From Ruegeria atlantica (GTDB lineage Bacteria; Pseudomonadota; Alphaproteobacteria; Rhodobacterales; Rhodobacteraceae), in the NCBI RefSeq assembly GCF_013032005.1, contig NZ_WQBE01000003.1, positions 248,001-312,000 on the forward strand: 64,000 nt of DNA, given 5' to 3'. Shown one piece after another: positions 1 through 8,164 of the stretch; position 1 is the first letter of the stretch, and every line of letters starts with the position of its first letter. A program made the translations under genes and the position numbers. The notes beneath the pieces were generated by a model. It saw only the letters and a list, made by a program, of their open reading frames with translations, searched no databases and was not told where the DNA came from.

Positions 1-759
1 ATGAATGCCCAGATGACCAGCCGCGTCCAGCGTAGTTTTAGCCGCAGTTTCCGCTCGTACCACGAGGCTGCCAACCAACAGGCGCGGATAGCTGAGCGAT
101 TGGCGCAGGATTTGCAACGTGACGGTGCTCCGACGCATTTTGCGTCCGGATTGGAGTTTGGCTGTGGCACCGGTCATTTGACCCAAAGGCTTTGCGCGCA
201 GTTCGCGTTTGATGGTTTGACCGTCAACGATCTGTCACCCGAGGCATATGAGACCGCCGCGTCCTTTGGTGCAGGATTTCTGTGTGGTGATGCGGAAACG
301 GTCGCATGGCCTGCGAAACCGGATCTGATTGCCTCGGCTTCAATGATCCAGTGGTTGCCCGATCCCGCCGCGTTCCTGCACCGGGCCGCGCAGGCGCTGG
401 CCCCCGGAGGCTGGCTGGCGGTTTCCGGTTTTGGCCCGCTGCAATATCAGGAACTGGTGCAGATTGGATCGGCGGCGAAGGCGCCCGGCCTTTGTGGACC
501 GGAGGTTTTGGCCGCTGCTGTCGAAGGTATTCTGAACGTCGTCAGTGCCGGAGAATCCAAACAGCAGATGCAGTTTTCCTCTCCTCGCGACGTGCTGGAC
601 CATCTGCGCAGAACCGGAGTGAACGGGCGCGCGCAGAAGCCGTGGACAAAGTCGAGCCTGCTTTCCTTCAATAATGACTATGTTCGGCAGTTTGGCGGCA
701 AGGACGGGGTTCCGTTGACCTATCACCCGACCTGGATCATCGCCCGGAAACCCGACTGA
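1..759 (+). CDS. bioC: BioC-like SAM-dependent methyltransferase (malonyl-ACP O-methyltransferase)
   Basis: A 252-residue class I SAM methyltransferase. The glycine-rich SAM-binding motif EFGCGTG is at about residues 52-58. The N-terminus (RVQRSFSRSFRSYHEAANQQ, ending near residue 27) has the layout of the BioC family, in which a Phe/Tyr-rich helix precedes the Rossmann fold. BioC methylates malonyl-ACP so that the fatty acid synthesis enzymes can build the pimeloyl chain of biotin. The ATG is the first base of the window, so an upstream start or an upstream bio operon cannot be excluded. The next gene is convergent, six bases after the stop. Other bio genes would be expected just outside the window. 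The methyltransferase fold is secure; the BioC assignment is by overall resemblance. Confidence 0.72.
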   Translation: MNAQMTSRVQRSFSRSFRSYHEAANQQARIAERLAQDLQRDGAPTHFASGLEFGCGTGHLTQRLCAQFAFDGLTVNDLSPEAYETAASFGAGFLCGDAETVAWPAKPDLIASASMIQWLPDPAAFLHRAAQALAPGGWLAVSGFGPLQYQELVQIGSAAKAPGLCGPEVLAAAVEGILNVVSAGESKQQMQFSSPRDVLDHLRRTGVNGRAQKPWTKSSLLSFNNDYVRQFGGKDGVPLTYHPTWIIARKPD

Positions 760-765
760 TCCCGC

Positions 766-1374
766 CTAGGGCAGGCGGGTCAGGTGGCGCTGCATAACCG
801 AATGCGCCTTGGCCGCATCGCGATCCTTGATGGCGGCCAGAATTGCAGCGTGATCCGGATCGGCGCGCGGTCGCCATTTGGCGGTGTACAGGTTGTTGAA
901 ATGCCACGTGTACAGCACTTGCAGGTTCCTGATCTCGTCAATCATGCGCGGCATGTTGCAGGCCGCGATGACGGCCATATGAAAACGCTGATTGGCGTCT
1001 TCCCAATCTTCAGCAGTTTGGGCGCTGTCGCAGTCTTCGTGTACTTGTTCGATCTGGGCAATCTGCTGGGCCGTCAGGTTTGGAACGGAATGTAGCAAGG
1101 CCACCGGTTCAAGCGCGCGTCGCATCACGCGCAGCTCTTGAATGGCGTTCTGGTCCATTGGCGCCACGCACATACCTCGGCGTGGTACAGCGACGGCCAG
1201 TCCTTTTGATGCCAGATTCAGCAGCGCCTCGCGTACAGTGACCTGGCTGACTCCGAACTCACGCGCGATCAGGTCCTGCCGCAGCTTTTCACCGGGTTTC
1301 AATGCGCCACGGACAATCCTGGTCAACAGTTTCTGCGCAATGTCATCCGATTTTTTGATCTGCTGCTCAGACAC
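766..1374 (-). CDS. GntR family transcriptional regulator (FCD/FadR subfamily)
   Basis: A 202-residue regulator. A winged helix occupies about residues 8-72, with a recognition helix around FGVSQVTVREALLNLASKG and the wing PRRGMCVAP. An all-helical FCD ligand domain follows to the end. Characteristic FCD residues are visible: the RMxRRALEP-like start (LRVMRRALEP) and a late His near DPDHAAILAAI. FCD regulators bind small organic acids or acyl derivatives and usually repress adjacent catabolic genes. It is slightly short for the family (usually 220-240 residues), mainly at the C-terminus. The partly palindromic TGGTCATATGATCA at 1399-1412 lies 25 bases upstream of its start, suggesting autoregulation. 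The ligand is unknown; the neighbouring acyl-CoA dehydrogenase gene is the obvious target. Confidence 0.85.
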   Translation of the reverse strand: MSEQQIKKSDDIAQKLLTRIVRGALKPGEKLRQDLIAREFGVSQVTVREALLNLASKGLAVAVPRRGMCVAPMDQNAIQELRVMRRALEPVALLHSVPNLTAQQIAQIEQVHEDCDSAQTAEDWEDANQRFHMAVIAACNMPRMIDEIRNLQVLYTWHFNNLYTAKWRPRADPDHAAILAAIKDRDAAKAHSVMQRHLTRLP

Positions 1375-1398
1375 CTGAACTCCGTCGCATTGGTGCTT

Positions 1399-1412
1399 TG
1401 GTCATATGATCA
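1399..1412. promoter_or_regulatory. Putative GntR operator (TGGTCATATGATCA)
   Basis: A 14-base near-palindrome, 12 of 14 positions symmetrical, with a perfect TCATATGA core. It lies in the 273-base gap between the divergent GntR gene and the acyl-CoA dehydrogenase gene, close to the GntR start codon. FCD-type GntR proteins bind short palindromes of this kind. No gene is supported in the rest of the gap (1375-1647). Confidence 0.35.
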
Positions 1413-1647
1413 GACGATTATCGCTCTGCAAGGTGATGGGCAACAGGTGATGGTTGTCGTCGCAACAGCTTGGTCGTTAACTCGGCCACGCTTGACGATA
1501 CAAAACCCGGCAAGTCCTGTCGCAACTCAAATGACCTTGCGGCAAAAACCGTTGGAAACCAACTGGCAGCTTTCACAAATGCGGTGGGTGCGGATAGGGT
1601 ACCCGCAGAGGCAACGTAGTGTTGCAACGTTCTGAAAAGGGACCGTC

Positions 1648-2889
1648 ATGGACTTTGCCCCATCGCCACGCGCTGCGGAAATCCGCGAGCAGCTGAAACG
1701 CTTTATGCAGGCGCATATCTACCCGCGCATCCGTGCCCATAAGGAAGAGATTGAAGCAGGCAAATTCCCGGTCTCATTCATGGAAGACCTCAAGGCGCTG
1801 GCCCGGGCCGAAGGGCTGTGGAACCTGTTCCTGCCTTCCTTGCGCGACGATGAACCCGGCACCCGGCTGAGCAATCTGGAATACGCCCCGCTGGCCGAGT
1901 TGATGGGGCAGGTCAGCTGGTCCTCTGAGGTGTTCAACTGCAATGCGCCGGACACCGGCAATATGGAGCTGTTGCACATGTTCGCCACGCCCGAGCAGCG
2001 CCAAGAATGGCTGGTGCCATTGCTGAACGGCGAAATCCGTTCGGCCTTTGCGATGACGGAACCGGATGTGGCCAGTTCGGACGCGACAAACATCACCACT
2101 TCGATCCGGCGCGAGGGGGATGAATATGTCATCAACGGGCGCAAGTGGTTCATCACCAATGCCTGTCATCCGAACACCAGAATGTTCATTGTCATGGGCA
2201 AGACCGATCCCAATGCCGACAGGCATAAACAGCAAAGCATGGTGATCGTGCCCAAAAACACATCCGGCCTGGAGATTGTCCGAAACCCCACGATCCTGAA
2301 TATGCATGACCCCGAAGGCCATGCCGAGCTGCTGTTCAAGGATGTACGCGTGCCGGTCGGCAATCTTCTGGGCGAAGAAGGCAGCGGGTTTGCTCTGGCG
2401 CAGGCGCGGCTGGGGCCGGGACGTATCCATCACTGTATGCGCTCAATCGGGGCCGCAGAGATGGCGTTGTCGCTGATGGTTGAACGCGCGCAAGAACGGA
2501 AAACCTTTGGCAAGCAACTGTCAGACCAAGGCGTGATCCGGGAATGGATCGCGAAATCGCGGCTTGAGATCGAACAGGCACGTTTGCTGACCCTGCAGGC
2601 TGCGTGGAAGATTGACCAGGTGGGCGCCAAGGCGGCGCGGCGTGAGATTTCCCTAATCAAGGTGGTGGCACCCAATGTGCATGCCGCCGTGACCGACCGC
2701 GCAATGCAGGTCTTTGGTGCCATGGGGATGACGCCGGATACGCCACTGGCCGACAGCTATACATGGGCGCGGGCATTGCGATATGCGGACGGCCCGGACG
2801 AGGTGCATCTGCAAGCCATCGCGAAGCAGGAGATCAAAGAGTCAAACTTCGGGATGTCAGCGCAATGGCTGACTCCGCCGCCGCGCTGA
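1648..2889 (+). CDS. Acyl-CoA dehydrogenase (ACAD10/11-like)
   Basis: A 413-residue flavoprotein of the acyl-CoA dehydrogenase superfamily, catalysing FAD-dependent alpha,beta-dehydrogenation of an acyl-CoA. The FAD/substrate signature AFAMTEPDVASSDATN is near residues 131-146, and the second signature (QVFGAMGMTPDTPLAD) is near residue 351. The catalytic-base region reads RYADGPDEVH, as in ACAD10/11-like members rather than the classical YEGT. The start is supported by AAAAGGGA about seven bases upstream of ATG 1648. It stands alone on the plus strand, divergent from the GntR gene and convergent with the crotonase (four bases apart). Substrate chain length cannot be read from the sequence. 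Confidence 0.88.
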   Translation: MDFAPSPRAAEIREQLKRFMQAHIYPRIRAHKEEIEAGKFPVSFMEDLKALARAEGLWNLFLPSLRDDEPGTRLSNLEYAPLAELMGQVSWSSEVFNCNAPDTGNMELLHMFATPEQRQEWLVPLLNGEIRSAFAMTEPDVASSDATNITTSIRREGDEYVINGRKWFITNACHPNTRMFIVMGKTDPNADRHKQQSMVIVPKNTSGLEIVRNPTILNMHDPEGHAELLFKDVRVPVGNLLGEEGSGFALAQARLGPGRIHHCMRSIGAAEMALSLMVERAQERKTFGKQLSDQGVIREWIAKSRLEIEQARLLTLQAAWKIDQVGAKAARREISLIKVVAPNVHAAVTDRAMQVFGAMGMTPDTPLADSYTWARALRYADGPDEVHLQAIAKQEIKESNFGMSAQWLTPPPR

Positions 2890-2893
2890 ACGC

Positions 2894-3673
2894 TTACTTT
2901 CCTTTCCAGACCGGGTCGCGTTTTTCCGCAAAGGCGCGCGCGCCTTCCAACTGATCTTCGCTGGCATACAGCACATCTACCGTGCGCAACTGGCGCTTGG
3001 TGATGCGGTTCATGGCATCCTGAAACTTGCTGTCCTCGGCGTCGCGCACGACCTCTTTGATCGCGGCGTAAACCAGCGGAGGGCCCGAGGCCAGCAGCCG
3101 GGCCAACTCCCACGCGCGATCCATCAACTGGTCGGCGGGGATGATTTCGTTCACCAGCCCCCAGCGGTTGGCTTCTTCGGCGTCGAACCAGCGCCCGGTC
3201 AGCAGCAGCTCCATCGCGATATGATAGGGGATACGCTTGGGCAGTTTGACGCTGGCCGCATCCGCAACTGTACCCGAGCGGATTTCGGGCAGGGCGAATG
3301 TGGCATGCTCTGCCGCCAGGATCATGTCTGCCGACAGGGCCAGTTCCAGACCGCCACCGCAGGCGATCCCGTTCACAGCTGCAATCACCGGCTTGTTCAG
3401 ATCGCGCAGTTCTTGCAGGCCGCCGAACCCGCCAACGCCGTAATCGCCGTCAACCGCATCGCCATCGGCAGCGGCTTTCAGATCCCAGCCGGGGCAGAAG
3501 AATTTTTCGCCCGCGCCTGTCAGAATTGCGACACGCAATTCGGGGTCATCGCGAAATTCGGCAAAGACCTCTCCCATGATGCGGCTGGTGGCCAGATCAA
3601 TGGCGTTGGCCTTGGGCCGGTCCAGCGTCACCTCAAGGATCGCGCCATCGCGCCGGGTTTTGATTGGATCCAT
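2894..3673 (-). CDS. Enoyl-CoA hydratase/isomerase (CaiD-like)
   Basis: A 259-residue crotonase-fold protein expected to hydrate an enoyl-CoA. The oxyanion-hole segment FCPGWDLKAAA and the second segment NGIACGGGLELALSADM (around residues 112-128) are present. The acidic residue expected in the active-site loop is found in LPEIRSGTV. Similarity to carnitinyl-CoA dehydratase CaiD is suggested by overall length and the ALPEIRSG region, and by its place between a CoA ligase and an acyl-CoA dehydrogenase. It is the last gene of a minus-strand operon (acyl-CoA dehydrogenase, CoA ligase, crotonase) with gaps of only two to three bases, so the three should act on one substrate in turn. CaiD specificity is inference; the crotonase call is firm. 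Confidence 0.85.
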   Translation of the reverse strand: MDPIKTRRDGAILEVTLDRPKANAIDLATSRIMGEVFAEFRDDPELRVAILTGAGEKFFCPGWDLKAAADGDAVDGDYGVGGFGGLQELRDLNKPVIAAVNGIACGGGLELALSADMILAAEHATFALPEIRSGTVADAASVKLPKRIPYHIAMELLLTGRWFDAEEANRWGLVNEIIPADQLMDRAWELARLLASGPPLVYAAIKEVVRDAEDSKFQDAMNRITKRQLRTVDVLYASEDQLEGARAFAEKRDPVWKGK

Positions 3674-3676
3674 ATC

Positions 3677-5692
3677 TCAGGCCTTTCTAATCAGGGCATC
3701 CACTGCGACGGCCGTGTCGGGTGTGCAGAGAAGCGGGTTAATTTCGACCTCGCCAAGCGTGTCGGCATTTTGCATGACATAAGCCTGAACGGCCTGAACT
3801 GCGGTGATGATCGCATCCATATCAGCCGCAGGTTGGCCGCGATAGCCCGCAAGTAACGGGGCTATTTTCAACTTGGCCAGTGCGGTGCGGATATCGTCGG
3901 ATGTGCTGGGTACCAACAGCGACGTGGTATCGCGTAGCACTTCGGTCAGCACACCGCCTGCGCCCAGCGTCAGGACGAACCCATGCGCCGGATCGCGGAC
4001 GACGCCGATTAAAAGCTCGACTACGGTACCGGTGATCATCTCTTCGATCAGCACCTCATCCGTCCCGATATCGGCGGCCACATCGGCTACGTCGTCAACC
4101 TGGACGCCAAGGCATACTGCGCCGTGTTCGGATTTATGGGCCAACCCGATGCCTTTGATAGCAAAGGGCGCGGTCATATCCGACGCCGCAGCGCGTGCTT
4201 CGTCAGCGCCCCGAACTGTGCGGTTCTGAGGGACGCGTAAGCCACACACTTCCAACGCTGATTTTGCCTCGGCCTCGGTCAATGTACGCGTTGCCTCGAT
4301 CGTGCCGGGCAGGCAAACTACGGCCTCGGCGGGTGCTTTGACCTGACCCGCTGCACAGGTGGCGCTAAGCGCTTCTTGCAGACCCATAAGAGGGGCGACG
4401 CCACCGGCCATAAGGTCTTGCGCGATGTCCTGGGGCAGAAGTTCAGGCAGAGTTGCCGCGATAGCGAAACGAGCTCCGGTCTCGGCCCGCACTTTCAGCG
4501 CCGCTCGCGATGCGCAGGCCCAATCTGTCGGATCAGTGGTCGGGTAATCGACGATCGAGAAGGTCAGGTCGATATCGTCGCCTGTCATTCCCGACCACGC
4601 CCGCGTCATCGCACCCTCATCGCGCCAGATATAAGTGTGGTAGTCCAGCGGGTTATTCAAAGCGACCATCGGACCAAGCGCATCACGCAGTTGGGTTTTC
4701 TTGTCGTCAGTCAACTGAGGGAAACTCAGACCAGTGCCAATGGCCATATCGGCGATCAAGCTGGCCTCGCCCCCCGAGCAACTGATCGAGGCGATGTTGC
4801 CACCCGGCAATGGCCCGTAGCAGTGCAACAGTTTCAGCGTTTCCAGGAAATCGGGTAGGGCAGACAGGCGCGGTATGCCCAATCGCTCCAGCAGCGCCTG
4901 CGCCCCGGCGTCGCTGCCTGCCAGAGACGCGGTGTGCGACACGGTTGCCGCCTGCGCCTGTTCCGACGCGCCGACCTTGAGCGCTATCAGGGGGATGCCC
5001 TTTGCATGCGCCTTGGCGGCCAGCGCCTCCCACTGTCGGATATCCTTGAACCCTTCGATATGTAGGCCAACGGCGGTCACGCGCGGGTCGTCGATCAGGG
5101 CCGAGGCAATCTCGGCCTGACTGGTTTGCGCCATGTTTCCGCAAGTCACCATATAGGCAATCGGTAGCGCGCGTTTCTGCATCGTCAAGTTGATCGAGAT
5201 GTTCGAGCTTTGCGTCAAGATCGCAACGCCCTTGTCCACCGGCGTTGCACCATGCTGATCCGGCCATAGCAGCGCCCCGTCGAGCGCGTTGATGAAGCCG
5301 TAACAATTCGGTCCCAGAATGGGCATGTCTCCTGCGGCGGCTAGCAGCTGCTCCTGCAGGTCCGCGCCGGTGTCATCTTCGGCCACTGCTTCGGAAAAGC
5401 CCGAGGCGAAGCATACCGCCCCACCGGCACCCATGGCGGACAGCGTCTGTACCGCCTCAATCGTAGCGTGTCGGTTGATGCCGATGAAAACGGCATCCGG
5501 GGCCTGTGGCAAGTCTTCCAGACGGGCGAAAACCGTGTGCCCTGCGATGTCACTTGCCTTGGGATGGACCGGCCAGACCTGGCCGGCATAGCCCATGCGT
5601 TCCGATTGCAGGATGACCTGCTGACACCACGCCCCACCGCCGATAACGGCAATGGATTTCGGGCGTAGCAGCCGGTTCAGATCTTTGCTCAT
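3677..5692 (-). CDS. Acyl-CoA ligase, ADP-forming type (CoA-binding + ATP-grasp)
   Basis: A 671-residue protein of the acetate--CoA ligase (ADP-forming) family. The order is an N-terminal CoA-binding Rossmann domain (RPKSIAVIGGGAWCQQVI, residues 8-25), two succinyl-CoA-ligase-like domains (GPNCYGFIN near residue 150; the conserved catalytic His region is likely near VSHTASLAGSDA at about 253), and a C-terminal ATP-grasp domain starting around residue 470 (LTEAEAKSALEVCGLRVP, then APFAIKGIGLAHKSEHGAV). Such enzymes form acyl-CoA from an acid, CoA and ATP through a phosphohistidine. It lies two to three bases from both neighbours, so it probably activates the acid that the flanking dehydrogenase and crotonase process. 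In E. coli carnitine metabolism this step is done by an unrelated AMP-forming ligase. The real substrate is unknown. Confidence 0.82.
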   Translation of the reverse strand: MSKDLNRLLRPKSIAVIGGGAWCQQVILQSERMGYAGQVWPVHPKASDIAGHTVFARLEDLPQAPDAVFIGINRHATIEAVQTLSAMGAGGAVCFASGFSEAVAEDDTGADLQEQLLAAAGDMPILGPNCYGFINALDGALLWPDQHGATPVDKGVAILTQSSNISINLTMQKRALPIAYMVTCGNMAQTSQAEIASALIDDPRVTAVGLHIEGFKDIRQWEALAAKAHAKGIPLIALKVGASEQAQAATVSHTASLAGSDAGAQALLERLGIPRLSALPDFLETLKLLHCYGPLPGGNIASISCSGGEASLIADMAIGTGLSFPQLTDDKKTQLRDALGPMVALNNPLDYHTYIWRDEGAMTRAWSGMTGDDIDLTFSIVDYPTTDPTDWACASRAALKVRAETGARFAIAATLPELLPQDIAQDLMAGGVAPLMGLQEALSATCAAGQVKAPAEAVVCLPGTIEATRTLTEAEAKSALEVCGLRVPQNRTVRGADEARAAASDMTAPFAIKGIGLAHKSEHGAVCLGVQVDDVADVAADIGTDEVLIEEMITGTVVELLIGVVRDPAHGFVLTLGAGGVLTEVLRDTTSLLVPSTSDDIRTALAKLKIAPLLAGYRGQPAADMDAIITAVQAVQAYVMQNADTLGEVEINPLLCTPDTAVAVDALIRKA

Positions 5693-5694
5693 CT

Positions 5695-6855
5695 TCAGGC
5701 GCCCAAGGGACGCAGCAGATCGCGGCTGATGATGTGGCGCTGAATCTCGCTGGTGCCGTCCCAGATACGTTCAACTCTTGCATCGCGCCAGAACCGTTCG
5801 ATCGGGAAGTCATCCATCAGACCCATGCCGCCGAAGATTTGCAGTGTGGTATCGGTCACCCGCGCCAGCGTCTCGGAGGCATAGAGCTTGGCCGAGGCGA
5901 TCTCGCGGTTCGATGGCAAGTTCTGGTCCAGTCGCCACGCGGCGGCGAGGGTCAGCCAGTCTGCAGCGTCGATCTCGGTGATCATGTCGGCGATCTGAAA
6001 GCCGACGCCCTGAAACTTGCCGATGGGTTGGCCGAACTGCTTGCGTTCGGCCGCATAATTCAGCGCATAGTCAAAGCACCGGCGCGCGCGTCCGACTGAA
6101 AAGGCCGCAACCGTCAGCCGGGTAGCATATAGCCATTCGTTCATCACCGCAAAGCCACCATCGACTTCGCCCAGAACCTGGGCATCGGGCAGGCGGCAAT
6201 TGTCGAAATAAAGGATGTAGTTCTTGTAACCTTTATGGCTGACCGAGTTATAGCCCTCGCGAACCTCGAACCCCGGGGTGCCGCGATCCACGAGAAAGGT
6301 GGTGATCCGCTTCTTTGGACCTTTCGGGGTCTCATCGACCCCGGTTGCGATGAAGACAATGAAGAAATCCGCGTGTTCCGCGCCCGAGATGAAGTGTTTC
6401 GAACCATTGACGACCCAGTCCCCGCCATCGCGCACGGCCTGGCATTTCATGCCCCGCACGTCCGATCCGGCATCTGGTTCGGTCATCGCCAGCGCGTCCA
6501 TCCTTTCACCACGCACGGCGGGCAGAAGATAGCGCTCGCGCTGATCGTCGTTGCAGGCCATCAGGATGTTTTGCGGGCGGCCAAAGAAGTGGGTCAGCGC
6601 CATGGAACCGCGGCCCAATTCTCGTTCGACCAGTGTGAAATCGAGATGCGACAGACCAGCGCCGCCGACTTCTTCGGGGAAGTTGCAGGCGTAAAAACCA
6701 AGGTCGATACACTTCTGTTTGATCTCTTCGCCCAGCTCTGATGGCACGGTTCCGCTGCGCTCGACCGCGTCTTCGTGGGGGTAGATCTCTTTCTCGACAA
6801 AGCTGCGGACCGTTGAAACGATCATTTCCTGTTCTTCTGACAGACCGAATTGCAT
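5695..6855 (-). CDS. Acyl-CoA dehydrogenase (CaiA-like)
   Basis: A 386-residue acyl-CoA dehydrogenase. ATG 6855 (MQFGLSEEQEMIV) is chosen over the in-frame ATG at 6897 because AGGGA lies about ten bases upstream and the family N-terminus begins there. The FAD/acyl-CoA signature is ALAMTEPDAGSDV and the C-terminal signature is QIFGGMGLMDDFPIERFWRDARVERI in two overlapping parts. In the catalytic-base motif, usually EGTSE, this protein has WDGTSEIQ, with Asp at the Glu position. It is the first gene of the operon followed by the CoA ligase and crotonase, a set resembling caiA-caiC-caiD. It is divergent from the AraC-type regulator, and the operator-like repeats at 6914-6946 lie between them. 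Confidence 0.87.
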   Translation of the reverse strand: MQFGLSEEQEMIVSTVRSFVEKEIYPHEDAVERSGTVPSELGEEIKQKCIDLGFYACNFPEEVGGAGLSHLDFTLVERELGRGSMALTHFFGRPQNILMACNDDQRERYLLPAVRGERMDALAMTEPDAGSDVRGMKCQAVRDGGDWVVNGSKHFISGAEHADFFIVFIATGVDETPKGPKKRITTFLVDRGTPGFEVREGYNSVSHKGYKNYILYFDNCRLPDAQVLGEVDGGFAVMNEWLYATRLTVAAFSVGRARRCFDYALNYAAERKQFGQPIGKFQGVGFQIADMITEIDAADWLTLAAAWRLDQNLPSNREIASAKLYASETLARVTDTTLQIFGGMGLMDDFPIERFWRDARVERIWDGTSEIQRHIISRDLLRPLGA

Positions 6856-6913
6856 GGCGCGTGTTCCCTGGCTGGTGGTTGACGAATGAAACGCCACAGG
6901 TCACGGTCACGAC

Positions 6914-6946
6914 ATGCAAAGTTAGCCGCTTAGTATGCAGAGTTAG
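6914..6946. promoter_or_regulatory. Direct-repeat operator, two copies of ATGCARAGTTAG with 21-base period
   Basis: ATGCAAAGTTAG (6914-6925) is repeated as ATGCAGAGTTAG (6935-6946), exactly 21 bases or two helical turns apart. Tandem half-sites on one DNA face are the usual architecture for AraC/XylS regulators. They lie in the divergent promoter between the acyl-CoA dehydrogenase operon and the AraC-type regulator, just upstream of the latter's TTG start. A third copy, ATGCAAAGTTTG, overlaps the regulator stop codon at 7876-7887. Confidence 0.55.
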
Positions 6947-6952
6947 AAAAAA

Positions 6953-7876
6953 TTGTCCCAACGCTATAATATTCTGTTGTTTGATGGGTTTTCGAACCAC
7001 TGCCTCGCCAACATGGTCGAACCGCTGCGGGCGGCCAACTCGTTGTCGCGGCAGACGCTGTATCTCTGGCGATTCTGTTCGTTGGATGGCAAGCCCGTGC
7101 AAAGTTCCAGCGGGCTGGTCGTCACGCCACATGGGGCCTTGCACGATCACAGCGGCGATGTATTGGTCGTGATGCCATCTTACGGCTATTTGTCGCTGGA
7201 TACCCGTGCCACCACGCGCGCCCTGCTGGCGGCGGCGCGGACCCATCCGCAAGTGGCCGGGCTGGATACCGGCAGTTGGCTACTGGCGCGCGCTGGCTTG
7301 CTGGACGATCACCGCGCGACGATTCACTGGGATGAGCTGTCGCGGTTCGAAGAAGCCTTTCCAGCAGTTGACGTTGTGCAGGAACGCTTTGTCATAGACG
7401 GCAATCGGTTGACTTGTTCGGGGGCGATGGCGGCCTTTGATCTGGCCTCGGCCCTCATTCGTCGGGATCATGGCCCGCTACTGTCGATGGAGGTAGCCCA
7501 CCTGCTGATGAGCCGCAGCGCGACCGATCCCTATGCCTTACCTTTGAAATCCGAAGATACGCTGGTCAATCGCACGTTGACGGTGATGCAGGGGAACATA
7601 GAAACACCGCTGACGATCCGGGACGTTGCCCGCAAACTTGGCTGTTCGCAAAAGAAGATTGAGATGCGGGTTCAGGCCGAGTTGAGCACCACGCCGCAGG
7701 CGCTGTATCGGCGACTGCGGCTGACTATGGCCCGGAAACTGGTCGAGGAGACCGAACAAACCATCGCGGAAATTGCCGGTCGCAGCGGGTATGAAAACGC
7801 CAGCGCCATGACCCGTGCGTTCAAGGCCGAATTCGGGCGAACCCCAACTGCATTCCGCAGCGGGGCGCCGAATTGA
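6953..7876 (+). CDS. GATase1-like AraC family regulator (CdhR-like)
   Basis: A 307-residue regulator. The N-terminal DJ-1/GATase1-like domain spans about residues 1-185 (FDGFSNHCLANMVEPLRAAN at the start, LDTGSWLLARAGLLDDHRAT at the nucleophile-elbow position). In this copy the elbow has Thr-Gly-Ser rather than Cys, so it is a ligand-sensing and not an enzymatic domain. A C-terminal AraC double helix-turn-helix covers about residues 205-305 (VARKLGCSQKKIEMRVQAEL; IAGRSGYENASAMTRAFKAE). Members of this group include CdhR and GbdR, activators of carnitine and glycine-betaine catabolism. That fits the divergent caiA-like operon. Translation starts at TTG 6953, the best candidate in frame, so the start is less certain than the gene. 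Confidence 0.85.
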   Translation: MSQRYNILLFDGFSNHCLANMVEPLRAANSLSRQTLYLWRFCSLDGKPVQSSSGLVVTPHGALHDHSGDVLVVMPSYGYLSLDTRATTRALLAAARTHPQVAGLDTGSWLLARAGLLDDHRATIHWDELSRFEEAFPAVDVVQERFVIDGNRLTCSGAMAAFDLASALIRRDHGPLLSMEVAHLLMSRSATDPYALPLKSEDTLVNRTLTVMQGNIETPLTIRDVARKLGCSQKKIEMRVQAELSTTPQALYRRLRLTMARKLVEETEQTIAEIAGRSGYENASAMTRAFKAEFGRTPTAFRSGAPN

Positions 7877-7893
7877 TGCAAAGTTTGGCGAAT

Positions 7894-8151
7894 TCAGACT
7901 GTCGCACCCTTGATGCGGATGACCGAACCCAACGTACCTGCGCACAGGCCGATGACGACGGCGATTAACAGTTCGACCATACTGACATTGGCAAAGTTCC
8001 AATGGGCGAAGATCACCGTTTCCAGCACGCCGACCACGGCCCCCATCAAGCCGCCCAGCCACAGGCGGCGGGTCATCATGCCAAGCGCAAGGCCCAGAAT
8101 GCCCGGAAGGCTAATGATGTTGGCCCCGATTGTTCCCAGAAGTTCCAGCAT
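7894..8151 (-). CDS. Small integral membrane protein, function unknown
   Basis: An 85-residue protein that is almost entirely hydrophobic, with about three membrane segments (roughly residues 5-25, 30-50 and 58-78). Glycines are frequent in the helices (GILGLALGMM, LGGLMGAVVG, GLCAGTLGSVI). This pattern resembles the GlsB/YeaQ transglycosylase-associated family, but the family's typical start is absent and I do not assign it. It lies 14 bases downstream of napC on the same strand, so it may be the last cistron of the nap transcript. It is convergent with the AraC regulator. Confidence 0.6.
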   Translation of the reverse strand: MLELLGTIGANIISLPGILGLALGMMTRRLWLGGLMGAVVGVLETVIFAHWNFANVSMVELLIAVVIGLCAGTLGSVIRIKGATV

Positions 8152-8164
8152 ATCGTGCCTCTCT

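Noticed and set aside
1390-1635. An 81-codon open frame in the GntR-acyl-CoA dehydrogenase gap
   Set aside because: No ribosome binding site, no recognisable fold, and it runs through the probable divergent promoter and operator.
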